Source: JACPNO01 sp963825405 (GTDB lineage: Bacteria > Acidobacteriota > Terriglobia > Bryobacterales > Bryobacteraceae). Taken from it: a stretch of DNA of 64,000 nucleotides. The translations under genes and the position numbers were made by a program. How positions within the stretch are numbered: the first letter of the stretch is position 1; each line of letters begins with the position of its first letter. Under the pieces are notes generated by a model. It did no database searches and was not told where the DNA came from. It saw only the letters and a list, made by a program, of their open reading frames with translations. The stretch is from NCBI GenBank assembly GCA_963825405.1, contig CAWGTB010000003.1:1426001-1490000 (forward strand), read 5' to 3'. Positions 36,804-47,300 of this stretch are shown in pieces.

Positions 36804-37046
36804 TTAGATGGTTTCGGGCTTGATTTCTTCCGGGACGATCTTGCCGATAAGCTCGTACTTCACCAGGCCGCGCCGTACTTCTTCAGCGGCAATGATGGTC
36901 GGCTTCTTGGAGGAAGTCGGCAGGAAGGGCCTGGCGCCTGCTTGCAATTGCCGCGCGCGCTTGGCGGCGACAATGATGAAGCGGTACGTGCTCTGGTCCG
37001 GATCGTCCGGGATCGTGCAGTGGGCGTTGTTCCTTCTGTCAGACAT
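36804..37046 (-). CDS. rpoZ: DNA-directed RNA polymerase omega subunit
   Basis: 80 residues. The RpoZ core is YRFIIVAAKRARQLQAGARP, followed by KKPTIIAAEEVRRGLVKYEL. It assists RNA polymerase assembly. The gene order gmk-rpoZ-coaBC is widely conserved and supports the call. Confidence 0.92.
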   Translation of the reverse strand: MSDRRNNAHCTIPDDPDQSTYRFIIVAAKRARQLQAGARPFLPTSSKKPTIIAAEEVRRGLVKYELIGKIVPEEIKPETI

Positions 37047-37066
37047 GAAATCCTTTCAAAACCGTG

Positions 37067-37690
37067 TCACCGTGTTTCGTCGAACGTGGCCAGGATGGGC
37101 TTTAATTTCTCCTCCATCCGGCTGCGGCGAACCCGCTCGGCGCGCACAATCGAGGCCAGCGTCCGGGCGGATTCTTCCAGATCCTGATTGATCACCACAT
37201 AATCGTACGCGGAGTAATTCCGGATTTCCCGGGCCGCGTCGCTTAAGCGCCTCTCAATGACCGAATCCGAGTCCTCCCCGCGGGCGCGCAGGCGCTGCTC
37301 CAAAATCTGGCGGGAGGGAGCCAGCACAAATATCGTGACGGCGTCCGGAAGCGTACTCTTTAATTGTCCCGCACCTTGTACGTCGATGTCGAGTATGAGG
37401 TCCTGGCCTGCCCGGGACGCTATTTCCAGCTCGCTGCGGTGGGTACCGTAATAATTGCCGAATACGTCGGCGTGCTCCAGAAACTCGCCGCGGGTGATGC
37501 GCTGCTCGAAGTCTTCCCTGGAAATGAAGTGATAACTGGTGCCGGATTGTTCATGGCCCCGCGGCGGGCGCGTGGTGTAGGAGACCGAAAAGCGCAGCCC
37601 GGCGACCTCCTTCATCAGGCGGGAAACCATGGTGGACTTGCCCGATCCGGAGGGAGCGGAAATGATGAAAACTGTGGTCAGTCGGCTCAC
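37067..37690 (-). CDS. gmk: Guanylate kinase
   Basis: 207 residues. It phosphorylates GMP/dGMP with ATP. Walker A ISAPSGSGKSTM, the GMP-binding signature SYTTRPPRGHEQSGTSYHFI and the lid region RLRARGEDSDSVIERRL are complete. The start overlaps the yicC stop (ATGA). rpoZ is 20 bp downstream. Confidence 0.96.
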   Translation of the reverse strand: MSRLTTVFIISAPSGSGKSTMVSRLMKEVAGLRFSVSYTTRPPRGHEQSGTSYHFISREDFEQRITRGEFLEHADVFGNYYGTHRSELEIASRAGQDLILDIDVQGAGQLKSTLPDAVTIFVLAPSRQILEQRLRARGEDSDSVIERRLSDAAREIRNYSAYDYVVINQDLEESARTLASIVRAERVRRSRMEEKLKPILATFDETR

Positions 37691-38585
37691 TCCAGATTTA
37701 GCGCCTGTTCGCGGATTTTTTCGATTTCAGATTTGGCCTCCAGCCCCAGCGAGGTGATGGACATTCCAGTATCGCCGAGACCGCTGGTTTTGGACAGGAT
37801 GGTGTTGGTTTCGCGGTTCATTTCCTGCAGCAGGAAATCCAGCTTCTTGCCGACATCGCCGCCGGCGCGGAGCAATTCCTCCAGCTCCACGGCGTGGGTT
37901 TTGAGCCGGATCAACTCTTCGCTGATGTCGCTGCGGTCGGCCAGCAGCGCCGCTTCCTGCGCCAGTCGCTGCGGCTCCAATGCCCGCGCCCTGCAGCAAT
38001 TCCGCCAGGCGTTCTTTCAGGCGCTGCTGGAAGGCGGCCGTCGAGCCGGCGCGAATCTTTTCCATCCGCGCGGCGATCTCGCGCAGGCGGCCCGAGCGGC
38101 TGCGCATTTCCACGGCGATCTCGCTGCCCTCTCGCTCGCGGAATTGATTAAGCGCGGCCAGCGCCTCGCGCACTGCGGCGGTTAAGGCGCCTTCAAAATC
38201 TCCGCTCAATTCCAGAGCCGCCTCGGCGCGAAACATGGCCGGGATGCGGAATGCGGCGTTCAGATCCGGACTGGCCGCCAGCCCCGATTGCTCGTACGGC
38301 TTCGGCGAAAGCCTTGAGATAAGCGTCGAGCAGTGGCCGGTTAAGGAAGGATTCGCCGGTCGTGCCGTTGCTGCGGTTCAATGACACCTGCAACTGCACG
38401 TGCCCGCGCGCCACGCTCGCTTTTATGAGCTTGCGCAAAGCGTTTTCGAACGGGTCTAGATCCTGCGGCATGTGAAAATGCAAATCCAGGCCGCGATGGT
38501 TGACGCTTTTGAGGCTCACTACCAGCTCGGCTTCGGGCAGGGTACGACGAACCCGCGCAAAGCCCGTCATGCTGCGCACGCTCAT
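37687..38585 (-). CDS. yicC: YicC-family endoribonuclease (two frameshifts)
   Basis: About 299 residues when rejoined. The N-terminus MSVRSMTGFARV and VSLKSVNHRGLDLHFHMPQDL is the YicC/YloC hallmark. The C-terminal DUF1732 motif is KLDFLLQEMNRETNTILSK. Extra bases near 38293 (before EQSGLAASPDLNAAFRI) and 37978 (before EPQRLAQEAALLADR) break the frame. The length modulo 3 fits. YicC/YloC proteins are endoribonucleases linked to RNA decay. Its place next to gmk is the usual one. Confidence 0.92.
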
Positions 38586-40411
38586 AGGTCCACCGCCGCG
38601 CCGGCTTCCATGAATTGCAGCTCGTGGAGGCGCTGATAGACGCCGCCCCCAGCGACCAGGTCTTCGTGCGTCCCTATTTCGACGATCCGGCCGCGATCGA
38701 TCACTACGATTTTGTTGGCCCGCCGTATGGTGGAAATGCGATGCGCGATCACGAACACGGTGCGCCCGGCCATCAGATTGGCCAATGCGCGCTGAACAAG
38801 CAATTCTGATTCGGTGTCCAGGTGCGAAGTGGCTTCATCCAGCACCAGGATAGGCGCGTTCTTCAGCAATGCGCGCGCGATGGCTAGCCGCTGCCGCTGC
38901 CCGCCGCTGAGCTTCACGCCGCGCTCGCCTACGCGCGTGTCGTAGCCCTGCGGAAGCCGCTCGATGAATTCCGCCGCCAGGGCCGCCTGAGCAGCGCGCC
39001 GGATCGCATCGAGATCGACATCTGGCCGTCCGTAGCAAAGATTGTTGGCGATGGTGTCGTCGAACAGAAACGTATCCTGAGCCACCAGGCCGATCTTTTC
39101 GCGCAGGGAAGCCATGGTGAGATCGCGCACGTCGTGGCCGTCGATGCGTACCGCTCCGCTGGTGACGTCATAGAATCGCGGCACCAGATTGACGAGCGTA
39201 GTCTTGCCTCCGCCACTCGGGCCGACGAGCGCCACCACTTCACCGGCCTTGACTTGCAGGTTGATATTGTCAAGCTGCAGCTCCTCGGTGACGCCCGGAT
39301 AGCGAAAGCTGGCGTCGTCGAACAGAATGGAGCTCTCGAAGTTTGCGAGCTTCACCGCGCCCGGTTTGTCGCGCAGCTCTTCGGCGTGATCCAGATATTC
39401 GAAAACCTTCTGCGAAGCGCCGATGGCTTGCTGGAAGATGTTGTGGATGCCAGTCAGGCGCTTCACGGGCTCATACATCATCAGCAGCGCGATCACGAAG
39501 CTGGTGAAATCGCCAGCGGTCAGCGTCCCGGCCTTGATCTGTGTGCGCGCATAAATCAGCAGGCTGACGATCGTGATCGCGCCGAACATCTCGATCACCG
39601 GCGAAGACAGCGCCTGCTGCAGCACGTAACGCAGATTGCTGCGCAGAAGCTTGTGCGCCGCCTGCTGAAAGCGGCGGGCCTCGTAGGGCTCGGTGCCAAA
39701 GGCTTTCACCACTTGATGGCCGCTGAGCGCTTCCTGCAGGATGTGATTCACTTCGGCGGCCTGATCCTGCGCGCTGCGGCTGATGCCGCGAATCCGCCGT
39801 CCGATGCGCACGGTGGGCACCAGCACGAACGGCAGCACCGTGAGGCTGACTAGAGCCAGCTTCCAATCCTTGTTCATGACCACCAGCAACAGGGCCAACA
39901 CTACGAACGTCTGGCGCAGCAGGTCGGCCAGAATATGCGAAGTGGCCACTTGGATCTTGTCGATGTCGTTCATGATGGACGACATCAGGCGCCCCGTGGA
40001 ATGGGCTTCGAAGAACTGCGCACTCTGCCGCAGCACTTTGGCGAACACATCGTTGCGCAAATCCGTTACGGCGGAGAAGCCAACATAGTTCACCAGATAA
40101 TTCGCCAGGTAATCGCAGAGGCCTTTCACCGCGAACACTACCAGGATCGCGGCGGCCACCATGGTCCAGACGTTGTGAATGAACGATGGCGTCAGGTAAT
40201 CGAGATAAATCGGTATGTTCAGCAGGGGAATGCGGATCAGCAGCACCGGCGCGTCGACCGAAGCCGGATTCAGCACGCGATCAAAAATTGGTCCGATCAG
40301 CAGCGCGATCGAAGCATGCGCCGCGCCTACGCACGCCATCAGTAGCACCGAGGTCGCCAGCATGAACCAATAGCGGCGGGCGTAGGCGAGCAGGCGCAGC
40401 CAGTCCGTCAT
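38582..40411 (-). CDS. MsbA-type lipid ABC exporter
   Basis: About 609 residues. A six-helix permease (residues about 15-310) is followed by an ATPase with GPSGGGKTTLVNL, LSGGQRQRLAIARALL, PILVLDEATSHLD and VFVIAHRIST. It probably flips lipid A or a related lipid across the inner membrane. I chose the ATG at 40411 (MTDWLRLLAYARRYWF) because it overlaps the GT9 stop; a further upstream in-frame start would read through that gene. A GT9 neighbour supports an LPS role. Confidence 0.9.
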   Translation of the reverse strand: MTDWLRLLAYARRYWFMLATSVLLMACVGAAHASIALLIGPIFDRVLNPASVDAPVLLIRIPLLNIPIYLDYLTPSFIHNVWTMVAAAILVVFAVKGLCDYLANYLVNYVGFSAVTDLRNDVFAKVLRQSAQFFEAHSTGRLMSSIMNDIDKIQVATSHILADLLRQTFVVLALLLVVMNKDWKLALVSLTVLPFVLVPTVRIGRRIRGISRSAQDQAAEVNHILQEALSGHQVVKAFGTEPYEARRFQQAAHKLLRSNLRYVLQQALSSPVIEMFGAITIVSLLIYARTQIKAGTLTAGDFTSFVIALLMMYEPVKRLTGIHNIFQQAIGASQKVFEYLDHAEELRDKPGAVKLANFESSILFDDASFRYPGVTEELQLDNINLQVKAGEVVALVGPSGGGKTTLVNLVPRFYDVTSGAVRIDGHDVRDLTMASLREKIGLVAQDTFLFDDTIANNLCYGRPDVDLDAIRRAAQAALAAEFIERLPQGYDTRVGERGVKLSGGQRQRLAIARALLKNAPILVLDEATSHLDTESELLVQRALANLMAGRTVFVIAHRISTIRRANKIVVIDRGRIVEIGTHEDLVAGGGVYQRLHELQFMEAGAAVDL

Positions 40412-41320
40412 ACGCGCACTCGCAGCCGTTCGAGCGCCGCTACTACTTGAGGTACTGTAACGGATTGAATGCCGCCCTCCGCCCTGAGGATTTCCGATGG
40501 CGTCCGCCAGGGCCCCCAAATGCGCGCATCTGAAGTGCCGAAAATTACAGCCACCGGCACGCCGAACGCCGCCGCCATGTGCGCTGGTCCCGAATCGTTG
40601 CCGACAAACAGCGAGGCGCCCGAGGTCAAAGCCATGAACTCGCCCAAACTGGTATTGCCCATCGTGCGCCAGGAATCGAATGGCGCGAAATCATCGTCCG
40701 CGGCGCCCACGAAAACCGGTTGCAGATCGAGCGAGCGTTCGAGCGTTTGCGCCGACTTCGCAGAATCGCTCGGCCGGCCAGGTTTTCCCGGGCTCGGAAG
40801 CGAACGGATGAATCACTGCGTAGTGGCCGCCAAGCGGTGTCGGAGACGCAAACAGCCGCGCGCGTGGAATCTCCATCCGCGCCGCGCCGAGATAAAACAT
40901 CGCCGATGCAATATGTTCGGCCGTATGCACCGCGCGATCCACTCCCAAAATCTGCTGCGCCGTCGGAATCCTGACGTTGTAAAGAAATGAATAGCGAAAG
41001 TGCGCGTATCCAGCGCGAATCGCCGCGCCGCTGCTGAGCGTCATCCACGCGCTGGTTCCTCCGCCGTGCAGATTGATCGTGAGCGCCGGACGCCAGTTAC
41101 GCAAAGCATTCCGATCGGGCGGCAGCACCGCCGCGATATCACGATTCCCCTCGAACAACGGCGCGAACCGGTCCTCCACCACCATGGCCAGTTCCAGATC
41201 CGGCCGGCTGTTTTTCAGAATGGCAACCGCGGGAGTCGTCAGAATGCAATCGCCCATCGAGCGCAGCCGGATGATCGCCACTCGCGCGCCCTGGGGAAGA
41301 CGTTGGAGGACGGAATCCAT
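40408..41320 (-). CDS. Glycosyltransferase family 9 (heptosyltransferase-like; one frameshift)
   Basis: About 304 residues when rejoined. The N-terminal VAIIRLRSMGDCILTTPAV is the ADP-heptose acceptor-domain signature, and the C-terminal FVGNDSGPAHMAAAFGVPV is the GT9 nucleotide-sugar site. One extra base near 40750-40753 separates AERFCEV from AQTLERSLDLQPVFVG. It adds a heptose-like sugar to LPS core and sits next to msbA. Confidence 0.88.
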
Positions 41321-41329
41321 GCCCCCGGC

Positions 41330-41500
41330 CTACTTCTCGATGGGAGCTTCGTCGGTCAGCATCACAGGGATCTCATCACGAATGGGATACACGCGATGAC
41401 ACTGCGTACACTTCAGGCCGCTCTCATCCGCCTTCAGCTCTAGCGTCGCTTTGCACAGAGGACACACCAGGATTTCCAGCAGGTCCTTGTTGATAGCCAT
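41330..41500 (-). CDS. Trm112/YcaR family zinc-ribbon protein
   Basis: 56 residues: MAINKDLLEILVCPLCKATL, a second CxxC in CTQCHRVYPIRDEIPVMLTDEA. It matches bacterial Trm112-like proteins (YcaR), which activate methyltransferases or travel with lipid A genes such as lpxK. It is 9 bp upstream of the GT9 start and in the same operon. Confidence 0.9.
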   Translation of the reverse strand: MAINKDLLEILVCPLCKATLELKADESGLKCTQCHRVYPIRDEIPVMLTDEAPIEK

Positions 41501-41524
41501 GGTAATTGGTTAGTTTAACAGCTT

Positions 41525-42191
41525 TCAGGCAGCCGGCTGCATCTCGGCGCGGGCCTTGGCAATCACTGCCAGATACTGCCGCGCGCGCTCTTCGATCACG
41601 TCGAAACGGCCGTCCTTGATGGATTTCGCATCTACCAGCTCGCCGCCCACCGCCACCGCGCAGGCCCCAGCTTTCAGAAAATCGCCGGCGGTTTCCAGAT
41701 TTACGCCGCCGGTCGGAATCATTTCGATTTGCGGAAACGGCCCGCGCAGGGCTTTGATGTATTTCGGTCCGCCCACGTTGCCGCAGGGAAAAACCTTCAC
41801 CACGTCGGCCCCCGCTTCCCACGCCGTCAGCACTTCAGTCGGCGTGAGAGCTCCGGGACAAATCACCTTGGAATAGCGCTGCACCATTTCGATTGTGGAA
41901 ATACGTAAGCTGGGCGTGACGAAAAACTCGGCGCCGGCCAGCATGCAAATGCGTGCTGTTTCCGGATCGAGCACGGTGCCCGCGCCCAGCACGATCTTGC
42001 CGCCGAACTGGTCGGCGACTTTCTCGAGCGCGCTCACCGCCCCCGGTACCGTCATCGTAATTTCCGCGGCGCGAATGCCCTCCACGGTAAATGGCTTCAA
42101 TGGCTTTGATCGCGCCTTCAGCCGTCGCCGTGCGAACTACCGGCACGATGCCGATATCCATGATCGCGGCAAGGATTTGTTCTTTGGTCAT
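41525..42191 (-). CDS. eda: KDPG/KHG aldolase (one frameshift)
   Basis: About 222 residues when rejoined. It cleaves 2-keto-3-deoxy-6-phosphogluconate to pyruvate and glyceraldehyde-3-phosphate. Motifs are IVPVVRTATAEGAI, GIRAAEITMTVPGA (Glu), VLGAGTVLD, KVFPCGNVGGPKYIKAL with the Schiff-base lysine, and IPTGGVNLE. One extra base near 42085-42086 separates AIEAIY from VEGIRAAEIT. The length modulo 3 fits. Confidence 0.9.
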
Positions 42192-42213
42192 CGCGGGTAC
42201 CGGGCAGCCGTGA

Positions 42214-42711
42214 TTACGCCGTGTCGCCGCTGGGTCCGTAAATCCCTGGCACTTTGGCGCCCATCGGCCGTAAGTAGGAAGAAAGCTGGCCGCGATGATG
42301 CACGTTATGACGGACGTTCAGACTCAGAAACGTCACGGCGGGCAGTTTCATAAAGCCGAAGAAATCGATTTCCTTGGCCAGGTCCTCGCCACTCATGGCT
42401 TTGACGCGAGCGACGGCGGCTGGCAGTTTCTCGTCGTACCAATTGATGACCTCGGCGGGCGTGGCGGCATTAGGCTCGCTCATTGTTTCTCTGACGAACG
42501 CGCCATTGGCGACGCCGTTTAGAAACGACACATCCGTGCCGGCGATGTGATTGCAAAGCCTGATCGCTGTCATCGATTTTTCGGCGGGTGTGTAGCCGCT
42601 TTTATCGGCAGGAACGGCCGCCAGCACTTTCTTGGTGGTCGCCGATTCGCTCAGGATATCGGCCAGATAAGCTTCACAAAGGGTCTTCGCTTGTTCTGCG
42701 GTAAGGCTCAT
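42214..42711 (-). CDS. DinB-family metal-dependent protein
   Basis: About 165 residues. A four-helix bundle is expected from MSLTAEQAKTLCEAYL, with the metal His residues in LCNHIAGTD and in LNVRHNVHHRGQLSSYL. The family includes DNA-damage-inducible and thiol-transferase proteins; the function here is unknown. I chose the ATG at 42711; an upstream in-frame start at 42741 would overlap the probable promoter dyad. It is the first gene of the ten-gene minus operon. Confidence 0.88.
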   Translation of the reverse strand: MSLTAEQAKTLCEAYLADILSESATTKKVLAAVPADKSGYTPAEKSMTAIRLCNHIAGTDVSFLNGVANGAFVRETMSEPNAATPAEVINWYDEKLPAAVARVKAMSGEDLAKEIDFFGFMKLPAVTFLSLNVRHNVHHRGQLSSYLRPMGAKVPGIYGPSGDTA

Positions 42712-42727
42712 AATTGAATGGAATCTC

Positions 42728-42746
42728 CTTGATTCGATCAAGTATA
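42728..42746 (-). promoter_or_regulatory. Probable promoter/operator of the DinB-to-UDG operon
   Basis: A perfect 15-bp dyad CTTGATTCGATCAAG lies at 42728-42742. On the minus strand it abuts a TATACT -10 hexamer (42741-42746), about 30 bp upstream of the DinB ATG. A regulator binding the dyad would block transcription. No clear -35 is visible. Confidence 0.4.
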
Positions 42747-42844
42747 CCGGACCCGGCGCGCGAAATTGCTATCCCTCGAACTTCCGATTGGCACTCATAC
42801 TTTCTTCCGATGCGCGGCGGTGTGGGCCCGGTCATGCTGAAACT

Positions 42845-43759
42845 ATGGCAAACGTGTTCACGAATTTTTCCAACGAATTGGCCGCGGCGGTCGCGCGTGT
42901 ATCTGCCGGCGTGGTGTCCGTCCATGGCAGGCCCCGCATCGGCACTAGCGGCCTGGTGTGGCGCAAAGGTTTCATTCTGACGTCGTGCGAAGGCATTCGA
43001 ATCGAGGATCCGATCCAGGTGCTTTTCCCCGACGGCCGCACTGTCGATGCGCAGCTAAAAGGCCGCGATCCGGGAACCGACCTGGCGCTGCTCGCAGCCG
43101 ACACTGGCAACGCGGCGCCGCTCGAATTCGCCGCCGACAACGCATTGCAAGCGGGGCAAATCGTGCTGGCAGTGGGACGCACGTCTAACACCGGACCTAT
43201 CGCATCACTCGGAATTCTCAGCGGCGTTTCCGGCGAATGGAAGACCTGGCGCGGCGGCAAACTAAACCCCTTCGTGCGCCTCGATGTTTCTGTTTACCCG
43301 ACATCGTCCGGCGGCGCTGCCGTGGACGCTTCCGGCGGCCTGATCGGGCTGGTCTCGACTGGCCTATCGCGATCGTCCGTGCTCGTCGTGACGAAAACCA
43401 CCATCGATCGTGTGGCACAGCAGTTGCATGACAAGGGCTACGTCGCCCGCGGTTTTCTGGGAATTGCACTGCAGCCGGTTGCGCTTCCGCCCGATCTAAA
43501 GCAGCAGCTCCAACTGGATCAGGAGAGCGGCATTCTGCTGCTCGGCGTCGAGCCGGAAGGGCCTGCTGCAAAGGCCGGGCTCACCGTGGGCGATATCTTG
43601 CTCGCTGCCAATGGCCGCGCGATTGCGGATCCGGAGATACTGGCAGAAGTGCTGGACGGTACCACGATTGGCGCAGCAGTGCGCTTTCGCGTAGCCCGCG
43701 GTGGCGTGTTGCGGGAAGTGGAGATTCATATTGGCGAACGGCCCCGGCGAGCGAAGTAA
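42845..43759 (+). CDS. HtrA-like protein with catalytic histidine lost, plus PDZ
   Basis: 304 residues without a signal peptide, so possibly cytosolic. The trypsin-like fold is recognisable (VSAGVVSVHG, TDLALLAAD with Asp, SSGGAAVD with Ser). The His motif, normally TNNHVV, reads LTSCEGI, so the triad is incomplete. A PDZ domain (about 215-300; ILLLGVEPEGPAAKAGLTVGD) is intact. It is likely a non-proteolytic sensor or adaptor. The LuxR gene starts inside its 3' end. Confidence 0.82.
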   Translation: MANVFTNFSNELAAAVARVSAGVVSVHGRPRIGTSGLVWRKGFILTSCEGIRIEDPIQVLFPDGRTVDAQLKGRDPGTDLALLAADTGNAAPLEFAADNALQAGQIVLAVGRTSNTGPIASLGILSGVSGEWKTWRGGKLNPFVRLDVSVYPTSSGGAAVDASGGLIGLVSTGLSRSSVLVVTKTTIDRVAQQLHDKGYVARGFLGIALQPVALPPDLKQQLQLDQESGILLLGVEPEGPAAKAGLTVGDILLAANGRAIADPEILAEVLDGTTIGAAVRFRVARGGVLREVEIHIGERPRRAK

Positions 43760-44357
43760 GATTCGCGTCTCCGTTGCCGCGCGCTCCAGTGTGGTTCGCG
43801 CCGGCCTGGAGAGCGTAGTCCGCGCGAATGCGTCGCTGGAACTGGTGGGCGCCATTGATTGGTCCCTGATTGGGTCGATTGATGGCGCTCAAGCCGACGT
43901 TCTGCTCGTCGACGCGGGCGACATGCCAACCAGCTTTGCCGACTTGTCTCTGCCTGTGGTCCAGATGCTCGAAACTAGCGATGCCGCGCAGGTAAACGCC
44001 GCTCTGCGTTCCGGCATCCGCGGCGTTATTTCGCGCGACGCCACGCCCGATGAGATAGAAGGCGCGCTGCACGCCGCCACTGCGGGGCTGGTAGTCGTCA
44101 CGCCCGACGCGGCATCGGCACTGCTGTCTCCAGCGCGCCAGCCCGCCGAAGCCCTCGCCGAACCACTGTCCGCGCGCGAACTGGCCGTGCTCACTCTGCT
44201 GGCCGAAGGCTTGAGCAATAAACTCATCGCCCATCAACTGGAGATTTCCGAGCACACGGTGAAAACGCATGTGACAGCCATCCTGGCCAAGCTGGGTGCG
44301 GCTAGCCGGACCGAAGCGGTCTCGCAAGCGATTCGCCGCGGCCTGGTGATGTTGTAG
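43731..44357 (+). CDS. LuxR-type regulator with atypical receiver domain
   Basis: About 208 residues. The N-terminal receiver-like domain has an Asp in DVLLVDAGDMP, but the acidic pair at its start is missing (VSVAARSSVVRAGL), so phosphorylation is doubtful. The C-terminal LuxR HTH is full: LSARELAVLTLLAEGLSNKLIAHQLEISEHTVKTHV. The start is probably TTG at 43731, overlapping the HtrA-like gene; GTG/ATG alternatives lie further upstream inside that gene. The two probably act together. Confidence 0.82.
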   Translation: MANGPGERSKIRVSVAARSSVVRAGLESVVRANASLELVGAIDWSLIGSIDGAQADVLLVDAGDMPTSFADLSLPVVQMLETSDAAQVNAALRSGIRGVISRDATPDEIEGALHAATAGLVVVTPDAASALLSPARQPAEALAEPLSARELAVLTLLAEGLSNKLIAHQLEISEHTVKTHVTAILAKLGAASRTEAVSQAIRRGLVML

Positions 44358-44361
44358 AAGA

Positions 44362-47300
44362 TTACGGCTCGGGAACGAACTTGAAATTTTCGAGCGCGAT
44401 CTGGTCGCTCGCTGGAATCAGCATCCCGAATTTGCCCTTGGCAAAATCCGTGCCGGCCTCGCTCCAGGAATCGAGCGTGCCCCACGTCGCGCCGTTATAC
44501 ATTTTGTTGACGACGCTGCCCGATTTCACCCGAACCTCCATCGTGTAGGAGTCCGCCTTGTCCATGCCGTGCGCCACTTTCACGATCTGCGTGGATTTGC
44601 CGTCGATCACCTGGTTCCGGTAAAAGTATTTCTTGTCCAACTGGAACAGCAGGTAGTTCTTGTCGTCGCGGACATTCACCACCCACTGCAGACGTTTCCC
44701 TTTGCGCAATTTTCCCGTGAAAGTGAATGAGCCCGAGGCCGGCACAACCTTGTACAGCACCAGGTTGCCGCCCTTGTGGACGTACCACGTGCCTTCCTGC
44801 GTCCAGGTGGACGCCTGTTCCCAGTCCGCCATCGCCGCCGCCTGCACTGGCCGCCTCCGCGATCTTCTCGCGCGCCAATTGCAAGTCGATAACCCGGGTC
44901 TCACCGGATGCCAACTGCACCGTCATCGAGCGGTCCGCGTACTTGGGCGCGCGCGCCGTGAGAATGTAAGAACCCTCCGGCAAAGTGAGCGTGGTTTCGG
45001 TGACCGGACGGCCCTGGCTCTCGCCGGCGCGCGTCAAAGTCACTTTACTCTCCGCCGGCGCCAGGTTCAGCTTCAGAATTCCGGTAGCCTGCTCCTGGGC
45101 GACATCGTTGCGCGCCAGTTGCAGCGCCTCACCCGCGTTGAATTTGCGCTGGATGCGTTTGGGTTTGTACTGTTCCTTGCGTAATTCGATGGTATGGTCG
45201 CCCGGGCTGACGTTGGATGCGGAAAAATTTCCCTCGGCATCCACCGTGCCGAGCGCATTCTGGTCGAGAATCACTTGCGCGCCCGGCAGCGCGCCATGCA
45301 AGGTCAAAGTGGCAACCTGCGGAATGGGCCGCAGTTTGAATTCGATCTTGGCTTCCTGCCCTTTTTGGACCTTCACGCGCTGCTCCGGTTCATCCTGAAA
45401 CCCCTGCTTCACGACGCGCACCGCGTAGTCCTTGACGTCGAGATTCGGCACGCGCATTTCTCCGCGGCGCGTCAGGCGGCGCTGCTCGGAGCCGTTGATG
45501 AATACCCGCGCGCCATCCTCGCCGGCGACGATCAGCAGCGTGCCCACGTTGCGGTCCGATTGCAGAAATGCAGTAACTGCGGGCGCCGCACCCACCGTGA
45601 GCATCATCGTCCGGCGATCCTTGCCTTCTCCCAGCGCCAGTTCATGCGCGCCCGGCGCGACGTTGTTCAGGTCCAATCCACCTGGCCCGGTTTCGCCGGC
45701 GCTCTGCCCGTCCAGACTGACGCCAACCGGCCCAAAACTGGATTGCACGCGCGCGTGATTGCCGAATTGACTCACCACGACCGCGATCAATTCCTTGGCG
45801 GTCATCGTGCCAAGTACAGGCGCCTCGCCGGGCTTGACGTCGAACGCCAGCGTGGCTTGTCCATGTGCACCGGACACTTTCAGATTATGTTGGCCTGGCG
45901 GTAGCGACTCGACAACAAATTGCCCCTCCTGCAAGTCGCCGGCAGGTTGATCGTCGAGTGAAACCTTGCCCGCTTCCAGATCGGTGAGCACGCGCGCGGT
46001 TTGGGCCAGCGGCTGCAGCGTGAGATCGACGGACGCCGGCGCGCCGGATGCCGCGTTGACGGTTGTGACCGCCGGTTGGTAGCCATCCTTCAGGGCAGTG
46101 AGCTGGTAAGTGCCCGGGGGCAGATCCAATTTGAGGTTGGAAGTGCCGCGATCCTGGTCGTTGATGCGAATAGTCGCACCTTCGGGCGATGTATGAACCT
46201 GGACCGCCACCACACCGGCGGCCGGCGGCGCAGTGGATCCGCCGCGCTTCATCACGAACGCGATTACGGCGATCACGATAACCGCCGCGGAAATGCCTAT
46301 GATGAGCCAAGGCTGGCGCGGCTTGACCGGCGGTGCCGCGTGCGGTGGTGGCGGCGGAGGCGGTGGTACATCGATCCTCGCCGGCGGAACAGCGTCCAGT
46401 GGTTCGAGCGGCGAAGCGCTGGGGGGCGAGGGCGGGGGAGGCTCTGCGGCGGCGCAGGCGGGGCAGGAGGAGCGGAGGTAAGGCGAGCGCCCAGATCCAG
46501 CGGCAGCACAACTGTCGCCGTCGCCGATACCGGTTCAGGTGGCCTCTCCCCCGGGTCCACCGTCGGCACGCGACCGGAAGACGGCACGGTGATTTCTTCG
46601 CTGGTTTTCTCTCTGGTCTTCTCCGCCGGCTGCACGATAACGCCGGTCGCATCGCGTGTGTTAGAAAGCCGCTGCACTTCGCCAAAAGCCTTTTTCAGAG
46701 TTGTCTGCAGCTGGATCAAGCGCGATTCGCGCGGATACGACGACAACGCCATGGCGATTTCGTTGAGCGCGCCTTCCAAATCTCCGGCGGTTTGCATTTG
46801 CCGCGCTTGCGAGACCACGCGGTTCACGTATTCCTCGCGCTTGCGATCCAGCAGCAGCGTGCGTAGGCTGCGTGCTTGCGCGTTAGCGGAATCAAGCTCC
46901 AGCGCCTGCTGAATCAGCGGATCGGCTGACTCCCAGGCTTCAGTCTCCAGCACCATACGCGCCCGCTCCAACAGGGTATCGAAGAGCGCTCCGCGAATGA
47001 CCGGATTCCGCTCATCGAAGCTGTGGGCTTTGCGCAACATCTCGATGCCGTCGTCGAATCGGTCCTGCCCGCACAATTCCTGGCCCTGCGACAGAAGGCG
47101 CTTGGCTTCGGCTCCGCGTTCCATTCCCTGTGCGGTCAGCTTTTCCAGCTCCAGCAGTTCCGCGTCGCCAGGAAATTCAGCCAGCGCATTTTGCGCCAAT
47201 TCCTTGGCGCGCCCAAAGTCGCTGAGTTCGAGCTGCCGGTCAATTTGTTCCACCCAGCGCACTCGGCCTTCGGACCGTATCTGCTGGTCGCGCCTCTTCA

